Positions 43,411-52,575 of a stretch of 64,000 nt of DNA are shown piece by piece. Made by a program: the position numbers and the translations under genes. Numbering within the stretch: position 1 is the first letter of the stretch; each line of letters opens with the position of its first letter. The notes beneath the pieces were generated by a model. The model saw only the letters and a program-made list of their open reading frames with translations. It was not told the origin of the DNA and did no database searches. Origin of the DNA: Archangium violaceum (GTDB lineage Bacteria; Myxococcota; Myxococcia; Myxococcales; Myxococcaceae); the NCBI RefSeq assembly GCF_016887565.1, contig NZ_CP069396.1, positions 3,313,001 through 3,377,000 on the forward strand. Direction: 5' to 3'.

Positions 43411-44772
43411 ATGACTCACCCTGGTGGCAACAGTAGCGCAGGAAGGCTCACCCGACGAAGCGTGCTGGTGGGAGCGGGGTTGTTCGCGGGAGGAGCCGCG
43501 GCGGCGGTGGGCACGCGGAGGGCGCTGGAGCCAGCCTCGACGGACGTCATCGGCATCAACCCGCGAAGCGACGCCTGGTACGACCTGCGCATGTCCGGAG
43601 ACGGGCTGATGGACAACCAGCTGCTGTGGTTCCTGGGCCACGCCGCGCACGGGCAGAGCGACGTGGGCGACGTGCTGGAGACGGCCCAACGCATCCAGCC
43701 CGGCGACGAGCGGAGCTGGTTCGAGGCGTGGCTCCAGACGGCGCGGCGGGTCCACGGCGTCGCCAGCACCGCCGAGTCGAAGGGCCACGCGCTGAGCGCG
43801 GGCCAGGCCTACGCGCGCGCCGCGAACTACTACCGAGCGGCGACGATGCACTACACCAACACGGCGGATCCGCGGCTGCTCGAGGTGACGCACAACGCCG
43901 TCACCACGTTCGAGAAGTCGAACGCGTTGCTCGGCTATCTGGCGCAGCCGCTCGACATCCCCTACGAGGGCACCACCCTCCCCGCCTACTTCCTCCGCTC
44001 GCCGTACGCGAAGCCGAGCGCCCCCATCCTCCTGCTCCACCAGGGCCTGCATGCCTGGCCGGAGGAGACGAAATGGGTCTGGGACGGCGCGCACAAGCGG
44101 GGCTACCACGTGCTCCTCTTCCACGGGCCGGGCCAGGGACGGGCGCTGCGCGAGAAGCGGTTGAGCTTCCGGCCCGATTGGGAGAAGGCGGTCAGCCCGG
44201 TGGTGGACGCGGCCGAGCGCATCAGCGGCGTGGACCCGCGCCGCATCCTGCTGATGGGTCTGTCGTTCGGAGGCGCGCTGGCCCCCCGGGCGGCTGCTTT
44301 CGAGCCGCGCATCGCCCTGTGCATCGCCAATCCGGGCGTCCTGAGCTGGTGGGAGTCCACGAGCGGGCACTTCAACCGCTTCCTCCCGGGCTCGCTCTCC
44401 CTGCTGAAGTCGCACCCGGAGCGGTTCGATCAGGCGATCCTCGGGCTGGCGGAGCGCTGGCCCACCGCGAAGTACTGGCTGCGCGACGTGTTCTGGAAGC
44501 ATGGAGCCCGCACGCCCTCCGAGCTCTTCCGCAAGCTGGAGGAGTTCAACAATGAGTCCGTCGTCGACCGCATCCGCTGCCCGGTGCTCATCATGGAGGG
44601 GGAGGCGGAGGACGCGTCGCCCGGCCAGTCCCAGAAGCTCTACGACGCGCTGCGCGGGCCCAAGCACCTGATGACCTTCACCCGGGACGAGGCCGCGCCC
44701 CTCCACTGCCAGGCAGCATCCACGGCACTGGCGGAGCAGCGGCTGTTCGACTGGCTCGACGAGAACGTGTGA
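43411..44772 (+). CDS. Alpha/beta hydrolase with Tat signal (FrsA/DUF1100-like)
   Basis: 453 residues from ATG 43411 (GGAG 10 nt before). The N-terminus is a twin-arginine signal (RLTRRSVLVGAGLFAGGAAA), so the folded enzyme is probably exported. The helical lid domain (about 70-190) is followed by a hydrolase core with nucleophile motif LLMGLSFGGALAPRAAAFEP, an acidic residue in LIMEGEAEDASP and a His in RDEAAPLHCQAAS. The layout resembles 2,6-dihydropseudooxynicotine-hydrolase/FrsA-type enzymes. It is cotranscribed with the following outer-membrane gene (7-bp gap) and controlled by the adjacent TetR. Confidence 0.85.
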   Translation: MTHPGGNSSAGRLTRRSVLVGAGLFAGGAAAAVGTRRALEPASTDVIGINPRSDAWYDLRMSGDGLMDNQLLWFLGHAAHGQSDVGDVLETAQRIQPGDERSWFEAWLQTARRVHGVASTAESKGHALSAGQAYARAANYYRAATMHYTNTADPRLLEVTHNAVTTFEKSNALLGYLAQPLDIPYEGTTLPAYFLRSPYAKPSAPILLLHQGLHAWPEETKWVWDGAHKRGYHVLLFHGPGQGRALREKRLSFRPDWEKAVSPVVDAAERISGVDPRRILLMGLSFGGALAPRAAAFEPRIALCIANPGVLSWWESTSGHFNRFLPGSLSLLKSHPERFDQAILGLAERWPTAKYWLRDVFWKHGARTPSELFRKLEEFNNESVVDRIRCPVLIMEGEAEDASPGQSQKLYDALRGPKHLMTFTRDEAAPLHCQAASTALAEQRLFDWLDENV

Positions 44773-44779
44773 GACCGAG

Positions 44780-45844
44780 ATGACCTCCCTGACCCTTCTC
44801 TCGGCCACCCTCGGCATCGTCCTCGCCACGGCTCCGCAAGAGGAGCGCGGACAGTTCAGCGTGGTCCCCTTCGTCCTGCCCGCGTACCAGCCGGAGACGA
44901 GCTTCCTGCTCGGCGGCGCGGCCTCGTTCGTGTACCAGCCCCCGGTGGCCAGCGGCCGCCGGGAGTCCCAGGTGCTGCTGAGCGCCGCCGCGAGCGTGCG
45001 CGGGCAGTTCACGCTGCTGTTGCAACCGGACGTGTACTTCCTGGACGACCGGCTCAACCTGACGGCCACCGCCAGTGTGGCGCGGTTTCCGGACCGCTTC
45101 TTCGGCATGGGCGCGAACACGCGGGCCGAGGACGTGGAGGAGTTCACGCCCATCTTCCTCGAGCTCGAGCTGAGCCCGAAGTGGCGTGTCGCGCCCCGGC
45201 TGTACCTCGGCCCCACGCTGCGTCACCAGTATGTGCGCATCACCCAGATGGAGGAGGACGGCGCCCTGCGCACCATGACGGGCGCCCATGGAGGGGGAAC
45301 GCTCCAGCTCGGCCTCATGGCGCTCTATGACTCGCGAGACAACACCCTGAACCCCACGACGGGATTCCTGATGCGGCTCAACCTGCGCAGGGCCAGCGCG
45401 GACTGGGGCTCGGACTACACGTTCGACCTGCTCCGGTTGGACGCCCGGCGGTACATCACACTCCCATGGGGCCAGCGGCACGTGCTCGCGATGCAGGGCC
45501 TGGTGGAGTTGCGCCGCGGCGAGCCACCCTTCTACGACACGGGGCGGCTCGGGGGCATGGAGCTGGGCAGGGGGTACCTGGAGGGGCGCTTCCGCGAGCG
45601 CCAGCACCTCGCCGCACAGGTGGAGTACCGCGCGCCCCTCTTCTGGCGGCTGGGCGCAGTGGCCTTCGCCTCCGCGGCGACGGTGGCCCGGAGCCTGGGG
45701 GGCCCCGAGACCTGGGAGCTCAAGCCCGCGGGGGGCGTGGGACTGAGGCTCGCGCCCCTCGCCGACGTGCCGGTGAACATCCGGCTCGACGTGGCCTACG
45801 GCACGGAGCTGGGCTTCTACCTGAACGTGGGCGAGGCCTTCTGA
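44780..45844 (+). CDS. Omp85/BamA-type outer-membrane beta-barrel protein
   Basis: 354 residues. A signal peptide is followed by alternating amphipathic strands and C-terminal surface-antigen motifs (GLMALYDSRDNTLNPTTGFL, LDARRYITLPWGQRHVLAMQ, DTGRLGGMELGRGYLEGRF then RERQHLAAQVEYRAPLFWRL). This is the barrel half of Omp85/patatin-associated proteins, without POTRA domains. The start follows the hydrolase stop by 7 bp. With a Tat-exported hydrolase in the same operon it may form an export or envelope function. Confidence 0.8.
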   Translation: MTSLTLLSATLGIVLATAPQEERGQFSVVPFVLPAYQPETSFLLGGAASFVYQPPVASGRRESQVLLSAAASVRGQFTLLLQPDVYFLDDRLNLTATASVARFPDRFFGMGANTRAEDVEEFTPIFLELELSPKWRVAPRLYLGPTLRHQYVRITQMEEDGALRTMTGAHGGGTLQLGLMALYDSRDNTLNPTTGFLMRLNLRRASADWGSDYTFDLLRLDARRYITLPWGQRHVLAMQGLVELRRGEPPFYDTGRLGGMELGRGYLEGRFRERQHLAAQVEYRAPLFWRLGAVAFASAATVARSLGGPETWELKPAGGVGLRLAPLADVPVNIRLDVAYGTELGFYLNVGEAF

Positions 45845-45865
45845 GGCACATGTCCAGGCGCCGGT

Positions 45866-45904
45866 GCGTATAGGCAGGATAGAGGCCGTGTTGAGGGGGA
45901 GGGC
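45866..45904 (-). mobile_element. IS91 terminus scar (39 bp)
   Basis: GCGTATAGGCAGGATAGAGG and the next 19 bp of the IS91 terminus are present, then similarity stops. Only the element tip is left. Confidence 0.75.
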
Positions 45905-46091
45905 AATCGTCAGAGAGTCCGTGCTGCAGGAGCTTGGACCGTCCGCAACCCATGAGTCACTTGCGGCCATCCGAGCGCAGGCCGCCATGCAGCCGCCGAA
46001 GTTCCGGTCTTGTGTGGCCTGTGGACATCGGATTGGCACCTTGACGTCACCGACTTGCGAGAGCTGCGGCTCCCGAGCGAGAAACGGATAG
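45905..46091 (+). pseudogene. Zinc-ribbon protein, C-terminal fragment
   Basis: Downstream of the scar the frame reads SVLQELGPSATHESLAAIRA, QAAMQPPKFRSCVACGHRIG and TLTSPTCESCG, then stops. Two CxxC pairs form a plausible zinc ribbon. No native start remains; family not recognised. Confidence 0.4.
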
Positions 46092-46150
46092 GGGCCCTGA
46101 TGAGGCCTATGCCTAAGGGACCCTGAAACCCTGGATGCCAGGAGGTGGCC

Positions 46151-48655
46151 ATGAGGCAGATGCTGTGGACGTGGAAGACGAAGCGCTTCCTGGGGGCAAT
46201 GGCCGTACTGCTGCTCGCCGCCAGCACGGGCTGTGAAGAAGCCAGACCCAATACGCCCCCCACCGTCCTGGAGGGCACGCAGTCCGCCACCCAGGTGCAG
46301 GCCCTGGAGACGGTCACCCTTCGCGTGACGGCGCGGGATACCGAGAGCCGCTCGCTCCGCTTCTCCTGGGAAGCCAGCGCGGGCACGCTCGGCACCCGGA
46401 ACGATACGGAGACCACCAGCGAGGTGACGTGGAGCGCCCCCGCCTGCTCCGGCCGCGGCACCGGCGACGTCACCCTCACCGTCACCGTCTCCGACGAGCA
46501 GGGTGGCTCCGACTCCAGGTCCTTCCCCCTCTCCATCCTTCGCTGCCGTGCCCTCTTCATCGCCAGTGGCGACACCCACTCCCTGGCCCGGCTCTCCGAC
46601 GGCACCGTCTGGGCCTGGGGAAGCAACAACTCGGGCCAGCTCGGTGATGGGACAAGCACCGCCGCGCGCGCCACGCCTGCCCAGGTGTCCGGGCTGACGG
46701 GCGTCACCGCCCTGGCTGCCGGCTTCAGTCACTCGCTGGCCGTGCGCCAGGACGGCACCGTCTGGGCCTGGGGCAGCAACAGCTCGGGTCAGCTCGGCGA
46801 CGGCACCACCACCTCGCGCTCCACCCCCGTCCAGGTACCTGGGCTGACAGACGTCACCGCCCTGGCCGCCGGCTCCTACCACTCGCTGGCCGTGCGCCAG
46901 GACGGCACCGTCTGGACCTGGGGCCTCAACAACTACGGCCAGCTCGGCGACGGAACCACCACCTCGCGCTCCACCCCCGTCCAGGTGCCTGGGCTGACGG
47001 ACGTCACCGCCGTGGCCGCCGGCTTCGGCTTCTCCCTGGCCCGGCGCCAGGACGGCACCGTCTGGGCCTGGGGACTCAACGACTACGGCCAGCTCGGCGA
47101 TGGGACCACCACCCAACGCTCCACTCCCGTGCAGGTGTCCGGGCTGACGGGGACCACCACCCTGGCCGCTGGCCTCACACACGCCCTGGCCCTGCGCAAC
47201 GACGGCACCGTCTGGGGCTGGGGACAGGCCGGCCTGGTGGGTCAGCCCGGCAATGAGCCCACCCCTTGGGCGATTTCCACTCCCGTGCAGGTACCCGGGC
47301 TGACGGGCGCCACCGCCGTCGCCGCCGGCAGCTACCACTCCCTCGTCCTGCGCAATGACAGCACCGTCTGGGCCTGGGGGAACAACGACTTGGGTCAGCT
47401 CGGCGATGGGACCACCACCCCGCGCAACACTCCTGTCCAGGTGCCCGGACTGACCGGGGTCATCGCCATCGCCGCCGGCTCCAACCACTCCCTGACCCTG
47501 CTCGACGACGGCTCGGTCCGGACCTGCGGGGACAACGCCTTCGGGCAGCTCGGTGATGGGAAGACCACCCACCGCTTCACTCCCGTCCAGGTACACGGGC
47601 TGACGGGCGTCACCGCCATCCTCGCGGGCGACCGTCACACCCTGGCCCTGCGCAACGACGGTACCGTCTGGGCCTGGGGCAGCAACAGCTCGGGTCAGCT
47701 CGGAGATGGGACCACCACCCCCCGCCGCACCCCCGTCCAGGTGCCCGGGCTGTCCGGCATCACCGCCCTCGCCAGCAGCTGGAACCACACCCTGGCCCTG
47801 CGCAACGACGGCACCGTCTGGGCCTGGGGGAGCAACGACCACGGCCAGCTCGGCGACGGAACCACCACCCGGCGTTCCACCCCCGTCCAGGTGCCCGGGC
47901 TGTCCGGCATCACCGCCCTCTCCGCCAACGTGTCCCACTCCCTGGCCCTGCGCAACGACGGCACCGTCTGGGCCTGGGGCTTCAACTTCTCAGGGGAGCT
48001 CGGCGATGGAACCACCACCCAGCGCACCTCCCCTGTCCAGGTGTCCGGGCTGACGGATGTCACCGCCCTCTTCGCGGGCGTCGAGCACTCCATGGCCCTG
48101 CGCAACGACGGCACCATCTGGGCCTGGGGTGCCAACGGCGTTGGCCAGCTCGGCGATGGCTCCTCCACCCCGCGCACCACGCCTGCCCCGGTGTCCGGGC
48201 TGACCGGCATCACCGCCCTCCGCGTTGGCGGGGGCCACACCCTGGCCTTGCGCCAGGACGGCACCGTCTGGGCCTGGGGTTGGAACCAATACGGCCAGGT
48301 CGGCGACGGGACCACCACCCACCGCCGCACCCCCTTCCTCGTGCCCGAGCTGACGGGCATCACCGCCTTCTCCGCCGGCTTCAGCCACAGCCTGGCCCTC
48401 CGCGAGAACGGCACCCTCCTGGCCTGGGGTTACAACCTCTACGGCCAGCTGGGCGATGGGACCACCTCTCCCCGCCTCACCGCCACCCAGGTGTCCTCGC
48501 TGCCCGGCCTCACCGCTGTCGCCACGGGCTCCTCCCACTCCCTGGCCCTGCTCGGTGACGGCACCCTCCTGGCCTGGGGCAGCAACTCGAACGGCCAGCT
48601 CGGCAACGGGACCGAGGCCGCCAATCCAACCCCCGGGCCCGTCTCCCTCCCGTGA
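46151..48655 (+). CDS. RCC1-repeat lipoprotein
   Basis: 834 residues from ATG 46151, preceded by AGGAGG 5 nt away. A lipoprotein signal (MAVLLLAASTGC) is followed by an Ig/cadherin-like domain (VTLRVTARDTESRSLRFSWE). Then come 14 RCC1-type repeats, each near DGTVWAWGSNSSGQLGDGTT with TPVQVPGL, enough for two seven-bladed propellers. In myxobacteria such proteins are cell-surface; their ligands are unknown. The repeats are very similar at DNA level, indicating recent expansion or gene conversion. Confidence 0.92.
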   Translation: MRQMLWTWKTKRFLGAMAVLLLAASTGCEEARPNTPPTVLEGTQSATQVQALETVTLRVTARDTESRSLRFSWEASAGTLGTRNDTETTSEVTWSAPACSGRGTGDVTLTVTVSDEQGGSDSRSFPLSILRCRALFIASGDTHSLARLSDGTVWAWGSNNSGQLGDGTSTAARATPAQVSGLTGVTALAAGFSHSLAVRQDGTVWAWGSNSSGQLGDGTTTSRSTPVQVPGLTDVTALAAGSYHSLAVRQDGTVWTWGLNNYGQLGDGTTTSRSTPVQVPGLTDVTAVAAGFGFSLARRQDGTVWAWGLNDYGQLGDGTTTQRSTPVQVSGLTGTTTLAAGLTHALALRNDGTVWGWGQAGLVGQPGNEPTPWAISTPVQVPGLTGATAVAAGSYHSLVLRNDSTVWAWGNNDLGQLGDGTTTPRNTPVQVPGLTGVIAIAAGSNHSLTLLDDGSVRTCGDNAFGQLGDGKTTHRFTPVQVHGLTGVTAILAGDRHTLALRNDGTVWAWGSNSSGQLGDGTTTPRRTPVQVPGLSGITALASSWNHTLALRNDGTVWAWGSNDHGQLGDGTTTRRSTPVQVPGLSGITALSANVSHSLALRNDGTVWAWGFNFSGELGDGTTTQRTSPVQVSGLTDVTALFAGVEHSMALRNDGTIWAWGANGVGQLGDGSSTPRTTPAPVSGLTGITALRVGGGHTLALRQDGTVWAWGWNQYGQVGDGTTTHRRTPFLVPELTGITAFSAGFSHSLALRENGTLLAWGYNLYGQLGDGTTSPRLTATQVSSLPGLTAVATGSSHSLALLGDGTLLAWGSNSNGQLGNGTEAANPTPGPVSLP

Positions 48656-48709
48656 AGCCCCACGGCGCCGGGGAGGGCACGTCCAGACTCCCCTGGGAAA
48701 GGCGGGAAA

Positions 48710-48852
48710 GGTGTCAGAGGATTCGAGTCGGAGCCTGCCGCTATCGAGGGGGGCATCACCGCAACGAGCCGGCCGTCCTCCCGTACAAATCCTCTGACAC
48801 CTTCTGCGGCGCGTACAAATCCTCTGACACCTTCTGCGGACACCTTCTGCGG
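48710..48852. repeat. REP-like element related to the Y1 transposon ends
   Basis: GGTGTCAGAGGATTCGA (48710-48726) faces an inverted 28-bp unit containing AAATCCTCTGACACCTTCTG, present twice (48782-48809 and 48812-48839) plus a 13-bp partial third copy (48840-48852). The half-sites match the terminal repeats of the REP-type transposon at 9322-10411, so this looks like a non-autonomous REP element. Confidence 0.7.
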
Positions 48853-48854
48853 GC

Positions 48855-49673
48855 TCAGCAACCGCCGACGTTGTGCAACTTACGCGACCGCTGATCCCAG
48901 AGCAGAAAGCGCCCGTCCTTCTCGCAGCACCCGATATAGAGGACATCACAGCGGTGCTTCTGCGCCCAGTTCACATCGACATCCTTGGGTGTCACCTCGG
49001 TGCAACCCAGCGTGCGGTCCGCGGGCAACGGTCCGCGGTTGCTCGGCTGGCTGCCCGGAAATGATTGCCACTTCAGACCGGACGGACTGCTCAGACCCAC
49101 CCGGACCTCGGCCGCATCGTCGTACCTGAACCGACGGAGCTCGCGCGACAGGGTCTCCAATCGAGGGCCGGAAGGATTGGGTTCGGAGGTCAACCCCCGG
49201 GCGAGCTCCGACTGGGAACTCAGGCCTGGTAGCGCATAGTCCACGGTGCCGTCGCAATTGAAGTCGCCCTTGACTGCCTCCGGTCCTTCCGCGGATGGAT
49301 CCAGGATACCGAGCGGGGTGAAGTCGGGGGCCGCCTTGCGGAGCGAGGCCTTCGCGTTGGCGGGAAGCGCGGAGAGAAAACGCTCTTGTGCCTTCACGGC
49401 GTCTACCCACTGGGCCCGGGCCTCTTCCTCGGAGGCGAACCCGATCGAGGCCCACCAGGGTTTCGCGCTGGGGGCGACCGCCTCCGGACGAGCCCCCGCA
49501 TCGGCAATCACTGAGGGAGGCGCCCCCGCGTCAGGGAGTGCCTTTGCTTCCACGGCGGCTGGCGCCTCCGAAGACTTGCAACTGCTGACCAGAGGGCCCG
49601 CTACCATCAGCCAGGCGAACGGGGTCGTGCGGAGGGGATGGCTGCGTCGAGCTCGGATGGGCATGCCGCCCAT
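48855..49673 (-). CDS. Lipoprotein of unknown function with FG-GAP-like motif
   Basis: 272 residues. The signal ends in a lipobox-like VAGPLVSSC; an Ala/Pro linker follows, then a domain with KGDFNCDGTVDYALPGLSSQ, a calcium-binding-like FG-GAP motif, and a Cys-rich C-terminus (CDVLYIGCCEKDGR, ending NVGGC). The family is otherwise not recognised. ATG 49673 and 49664 are possible starts. The stop lies 3 bp from the REP-like element. Confidence 0.65.
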   Translation of the reverse strand: MGGMPIRARRSHPLRTTPFAWLMVAGPLVSSCKSSEAPAAVEAKALPDAGAPPSVIADAGARPEAVAPSAKPWWASIGFASEEEARAQWVDAVKAQERFLSALPANAKASLRKAAPDFTPLGILDPSAEGPEAVKGDFNCDGTVDYALPGLSSQSELARGLTSEPNPSGPRLETLSRELRRFRYDDAAEVRVGLSSPSGLKWQSFPGSQPSNRGPLPADRTLGCTEVTPKDVDVNWAQKHRCDVLYIGCCEKDGRFLLWDQRSRKLHNVGGC

Positions 49674-49705
49674 TCTAGGTCATTGCTGCCCTCCTCTGGG
49701 TTGCT

Positions 49706-49839
49706 ATGAATTCTCGCACCATGATCTCCAAGAGTTCCTCCTCATCCGACCTGCTGGTTCGCGCGCGACAAGCCCTTCGCGAGGAGCGGTTCGAAGAAGC
49801 CGCCGCCCTGGTAGAACAGGCCGCGGGAGCACTGGTGCT
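49706..49839 (+). pseudogene. Hypothetical protein, N-terminal stub cut by IS91
   Basis: From ATG 49706 (or 49721) it encodes SDLLVRARQALREERFEEAA ALVEQAAGALVL, the start of a helical repeat protein, and then enters the IS91 terminus at 49840. Confidence 0.45.
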
Positions 49840-50853
49840 GCGTATAGGCAGGATAGAGGCCGTGTTGAGGGGGAGGGCTGGTGCAGAGGGGCCGAGGAGG
49901 GCCGCTGACGGGTGCCGGCCGAGCTGTGAGCCAGGCCGGAGCAAAAGCGGCGCAGCCCCTGGGGGTACACGCCGGCCGAGGCCGCCCACCCAGGAGGTGC
50001 GCGGTAGGGGCTCTTCTGGCTGGGGCGGCGTGAGCCTCAACACCACGAGGCCTGGGGTGGCCCTCGCGCCGGGGCCAGGCGCGCACCTGCCGTGGGCAGG
50101 CCCAGGTGCTTCAGAATCGCGCGCACGCCTCCCGCCTCCTTCATGTACGCCAACACCCGCCGCCTGCCTCCACACCTCACGCAGGCGAATACGTCGAAGT
50201 CGAATGTCCTCCTGAGCACCGCCGCCCAGTCCACTCCCGACGTCCTCTCCTTCATCGGCTCCTTGCTGGCCGCTGCCTCAGGCGCCACGCTCGCCCCCTC
50301 CTCTTCTGCTTGGGGGACCAGAAATGGCCGCAGGTGCGCGCCTGGAGCGAAGACGCCGTGAAACCTCGTGAGGTTTGCCCGAGGCGGAGGCACCAGGGAC
50401 ACCACACGCCGTAAGAATTCCAGCCCGGTGAAGAGCAGGTGCGTGGTGCCGTCCGGCAGCGGGCGCTTCATTCGGTAGGCGATGCGGCCGTCCTCCGCTC
50501 GTGACAAACGCTCCAGCGCCAGCGCACCGCGTGCCCCGTAGCGGCACAGCCGCTCCAGACCCTGCCTGTCGTTCGCATGAAGGTGCGTGTTGGCATGCAG
50601 GGAGAATCCCTCCAGGAAGGCGCACCGGGGCTGCTTTCTGGGAGGGGGCCGGGCGTCCATCTCCGTCCAGCGCAGCCGCTGCTGTAGCGAGTGTGCCTGC
50701 TAGGCCTGCTGCGCGTCCTCGGGCCCTTGGGCGGGGAGGGCCCCTCTTTTCTCCAGCAGGCGCAGCACCCGGTGACGCACCACCCGCAGCAGCCGCTCCA
50801 CCTCTGCTTGCGTGGGCGGAGGCAATGGCTCGAAGCGCACGCCGTCCTCGCCT
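49840..50853 (-). mobile_element. IS91-family fragment with terminus (about 1 kb)
   Basis: It runs from GCGTATAGGCAGGATAGAGG (49840) into the middle of the transposase near 50853. The transposase frame ([20 protein letters not shown] and so on, minus strand) is interrupted by TAG at about 50702-50704 where the full copy has Tyr (QAY). The N-terminal 40% is absent. Confidence 0.8.
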
Positions 50854-51379
50854 GGAGGCCGTGCTCCGGTTGATGCCTGTCCTGGTGGAGGAGGACACCG
50901 AATTCAAACACCGCGAGGTGCTCAGGGACACGGACTTCCTGCGCGAGCGCCTCTCCGCGCTTCCCCCGAAGAAGTTCGAGTCGATCTCCAGCGCCGACAA
51001 ATACACGGTGACCGTGCAGTTGGCTGCCTGGGACAGGGAGTTGGGGCGGCATTAGTACTTCTTCTCCAAGACGCTGCTCAACATGGACGTCTACCAGCAG
51101 CTGGACACCCAGGTCGCCACCAAGAACCTGGGCACCGAGTGGTTGAGCTCGGGCGCCTATTACCGCCTGGCGACGAGCACCTATGGAAACGTCGTCTTCG
51201 GCAATCCCCAGGTGCAGACCATCCGGAGCTACGGCCAGCGTACGCCCCATGCCCTCATCGCGACGCCGCAGCAGAACCCGAACGTCTGGATTGTCGGCTG
51301 GGAGGACCAGAACGCGGGCGGCAACCGCACCTTCAACGACTCGGTCATCCTCATCAAAAAGGTGCCGCCGTCCCCGTAG
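50854..51379 (+). pseudogene. DUF4114-like protein, C-terminal pseudogene
   Basis: One frame runs through both halves: RLMPVLVEEDTEFKHREVLR to AAWDRELGRH, a TAG at 51053-51055, then YFFSKTLLNMDVYQQLDTQV to WIVGWEDQNAGGNRTFNDSV and a stop at 51379. The last part resembles the acidic DUF4114 domain found in surface proteins. The 5' end is fused to IS91. A single amber codon separates the halves, so this is either decay or two unrelated pieces in phase. Confidence 0.5.
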
Positions 51380-51539
51380 GCCCGGTCCCGTCGGCGCGCG
51401 AGTGCCTCGGCGCGCTGAAGCACCGCGGTAAGTGGGGGCCGTGGCGCTTCGCGACCCAGCGTTGCGTCACGGCCGACGGAAATTGGACCTCGGTCCGCGA
51501 TAACGGTGGCATAGTCCCTTCCCCTTCACCGAGGTCACC

Positions 51540-51749
51540 ATGATTCGCTCCACGAAGAAGGCAGCCCAGGTCCTGCTCGCGGTCGCCGCGGGCTTCGTCG
51601 TGTCGTTCGGTGCCACCCAGGCCGTTCCGGGCGCGCAGCAGGTGCCGCTCGATATCAGCTGCAACGACTACTGCGTGCCGCAGTGCGTGGAAGCCGGCTT
51701 CGCGTATGGCTTCTGCCAGGCCGGCAGGGTGTGCGCCTGCTACAACTGA
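51540..51749 (+). CDS. Secreted defensin-like peptide (CS-alpha-beta cysteine pattern)
   Basis: 69 residues from ATG 51540, with GAGG 6 nt before. A signal peptide (VLLAVAAGFVVSFGATQA) leads to a short mature peptide with six cysteines: C41, C45, C49, C59, C65, C67. The spacing C-x3-C-x3-C-x9-C-x5-C-x-C, with Gly two before C4 (GFC), is the CxxxC / GxC / CxC signature of CS-alpha-beta defensins. Defensin-like peptides have been reported from myxobacteria (Anaeromyxobacter, Stigmatella). The likely role is an extracellular antimicrobial or protease inhibitor. A hairpin follows. It is not in an operon. Confidence 0.75.
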   Translation: MIRSTKKAAQVLLAVAAGFVVSFGATQAVPGAQQVPLDISCNDYCVPQCVEAGFAYGFCQAGRVCACYN

Positions 51750-51765
51750 GGACGCGGCTCTGAGC

Positions 51766-51789
51766 GCGGGGCTGGCCAGCCAGCCCCGC
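51766..51789. terminator. Hairpin between the defensin-like gene and the dehydrogenase remnant
   Basis: GCGGGGCTGG and CCAGCCCCGC form a perfect 10-bp stem with a 4-nt loop. It lies 17 bp after the peptide stop and 11 bp after the stop of the convergent gene, so it may serve both. There is no T run. Confidence 0.6.
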
Positions 51790-51799
51790 GGCTCGTGCA

Positions 51800-52575
51800 T
51801 CAACCCAGCAGCTTGAACGTTTCGCGAGCAATCACCAGCCGCTGCACCTCGCTGGTGCCCTCGTAGATGGTCTGCACGCGGGCGTCGCGGAAGTACCGCT
51901 CGACGGGGAACTCGTCGATGTAGCCGTAGCCGCCGTGCAGCAGCTCCGCCGCCTCCAACTGCGTCTTCATGTCCGCCATCATGAAGCGCGGGCCCTGGAA
52001 GTCGCCGATGGACTGACCGAAGGCCTTGCGGTCCTTCGAGTACGCCACCGCCGCGTCCAGCGCCGCCCGGCCCACGCCGCACGCCTGCGAGGCGATGCCG
52101 ATGCGGCCGCCGTCCAGCGCCGTCATCGCTAGCCGGAAGCCCTGCCCCTCCTGGCCCAGGAGGTTCTCCGCCGGAATCACGCAGTCCTCGAACGTCAGCG
52201 ACACCGTGTTCGAGGCGCGCAGCCCCATCTTGTCCTCGTGCTTCCCGATGATGAGGCCCTTCGTCCCGCCCTCCACGATGAAGCAGGACAGGCCCTTGTT
52301 GCCCGTCGGGGACGTGCGCGCCCACACCACCATGACGCCGGCGTACGCGCCGGACGTAATCCACTGCTTGCTGCCGTTGAGGACGTACGTGTCGCCGCGC
52401 TTCACCGCCGAGGTGAGCATCGCGCCCGGGTCCGAGCCCGCGTGCGGCTCGGACAGCGCGAAGGAGCCGGCAATGGCCTCACCGGACGTCAGCCGCGTGA
52501 CGAACTTCTCGCGCTGCGCGTCCGTGCCGAAGGCGTGGATGAGCTCCGCGCACATGTTCGTCACGGCCATGTGGG
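51800..52575 (-). pseudogene. Acyl-CoA dehydrogenase, 5'-truncated with internal deletion
   Basis: It begins at the IS91 terminus (52575) inside MCAELIHAFGTDAQREKFVT and continues FALSEPHAGSDPGAMLTSAV, SKQWITSGAYAGVMVVWART and IYEGTSEVQRLVIARE (catalytic Glu of the short-chain type present). The first 100 or so residues are gone. Between LEAAEL and LHGGYGY about 45 residues expected in the C-terminal helical domain are missing in frame. It cannot fold normally. Confidence 0.8.

Noticed and set aside
44678-47938. 1086-codon minus-strand open frame over the outer-membrane and RCC1 genes
   Set aside because: It is a repetitive shadow of the RCC1 repeats on the other strand and crosses several real genes.
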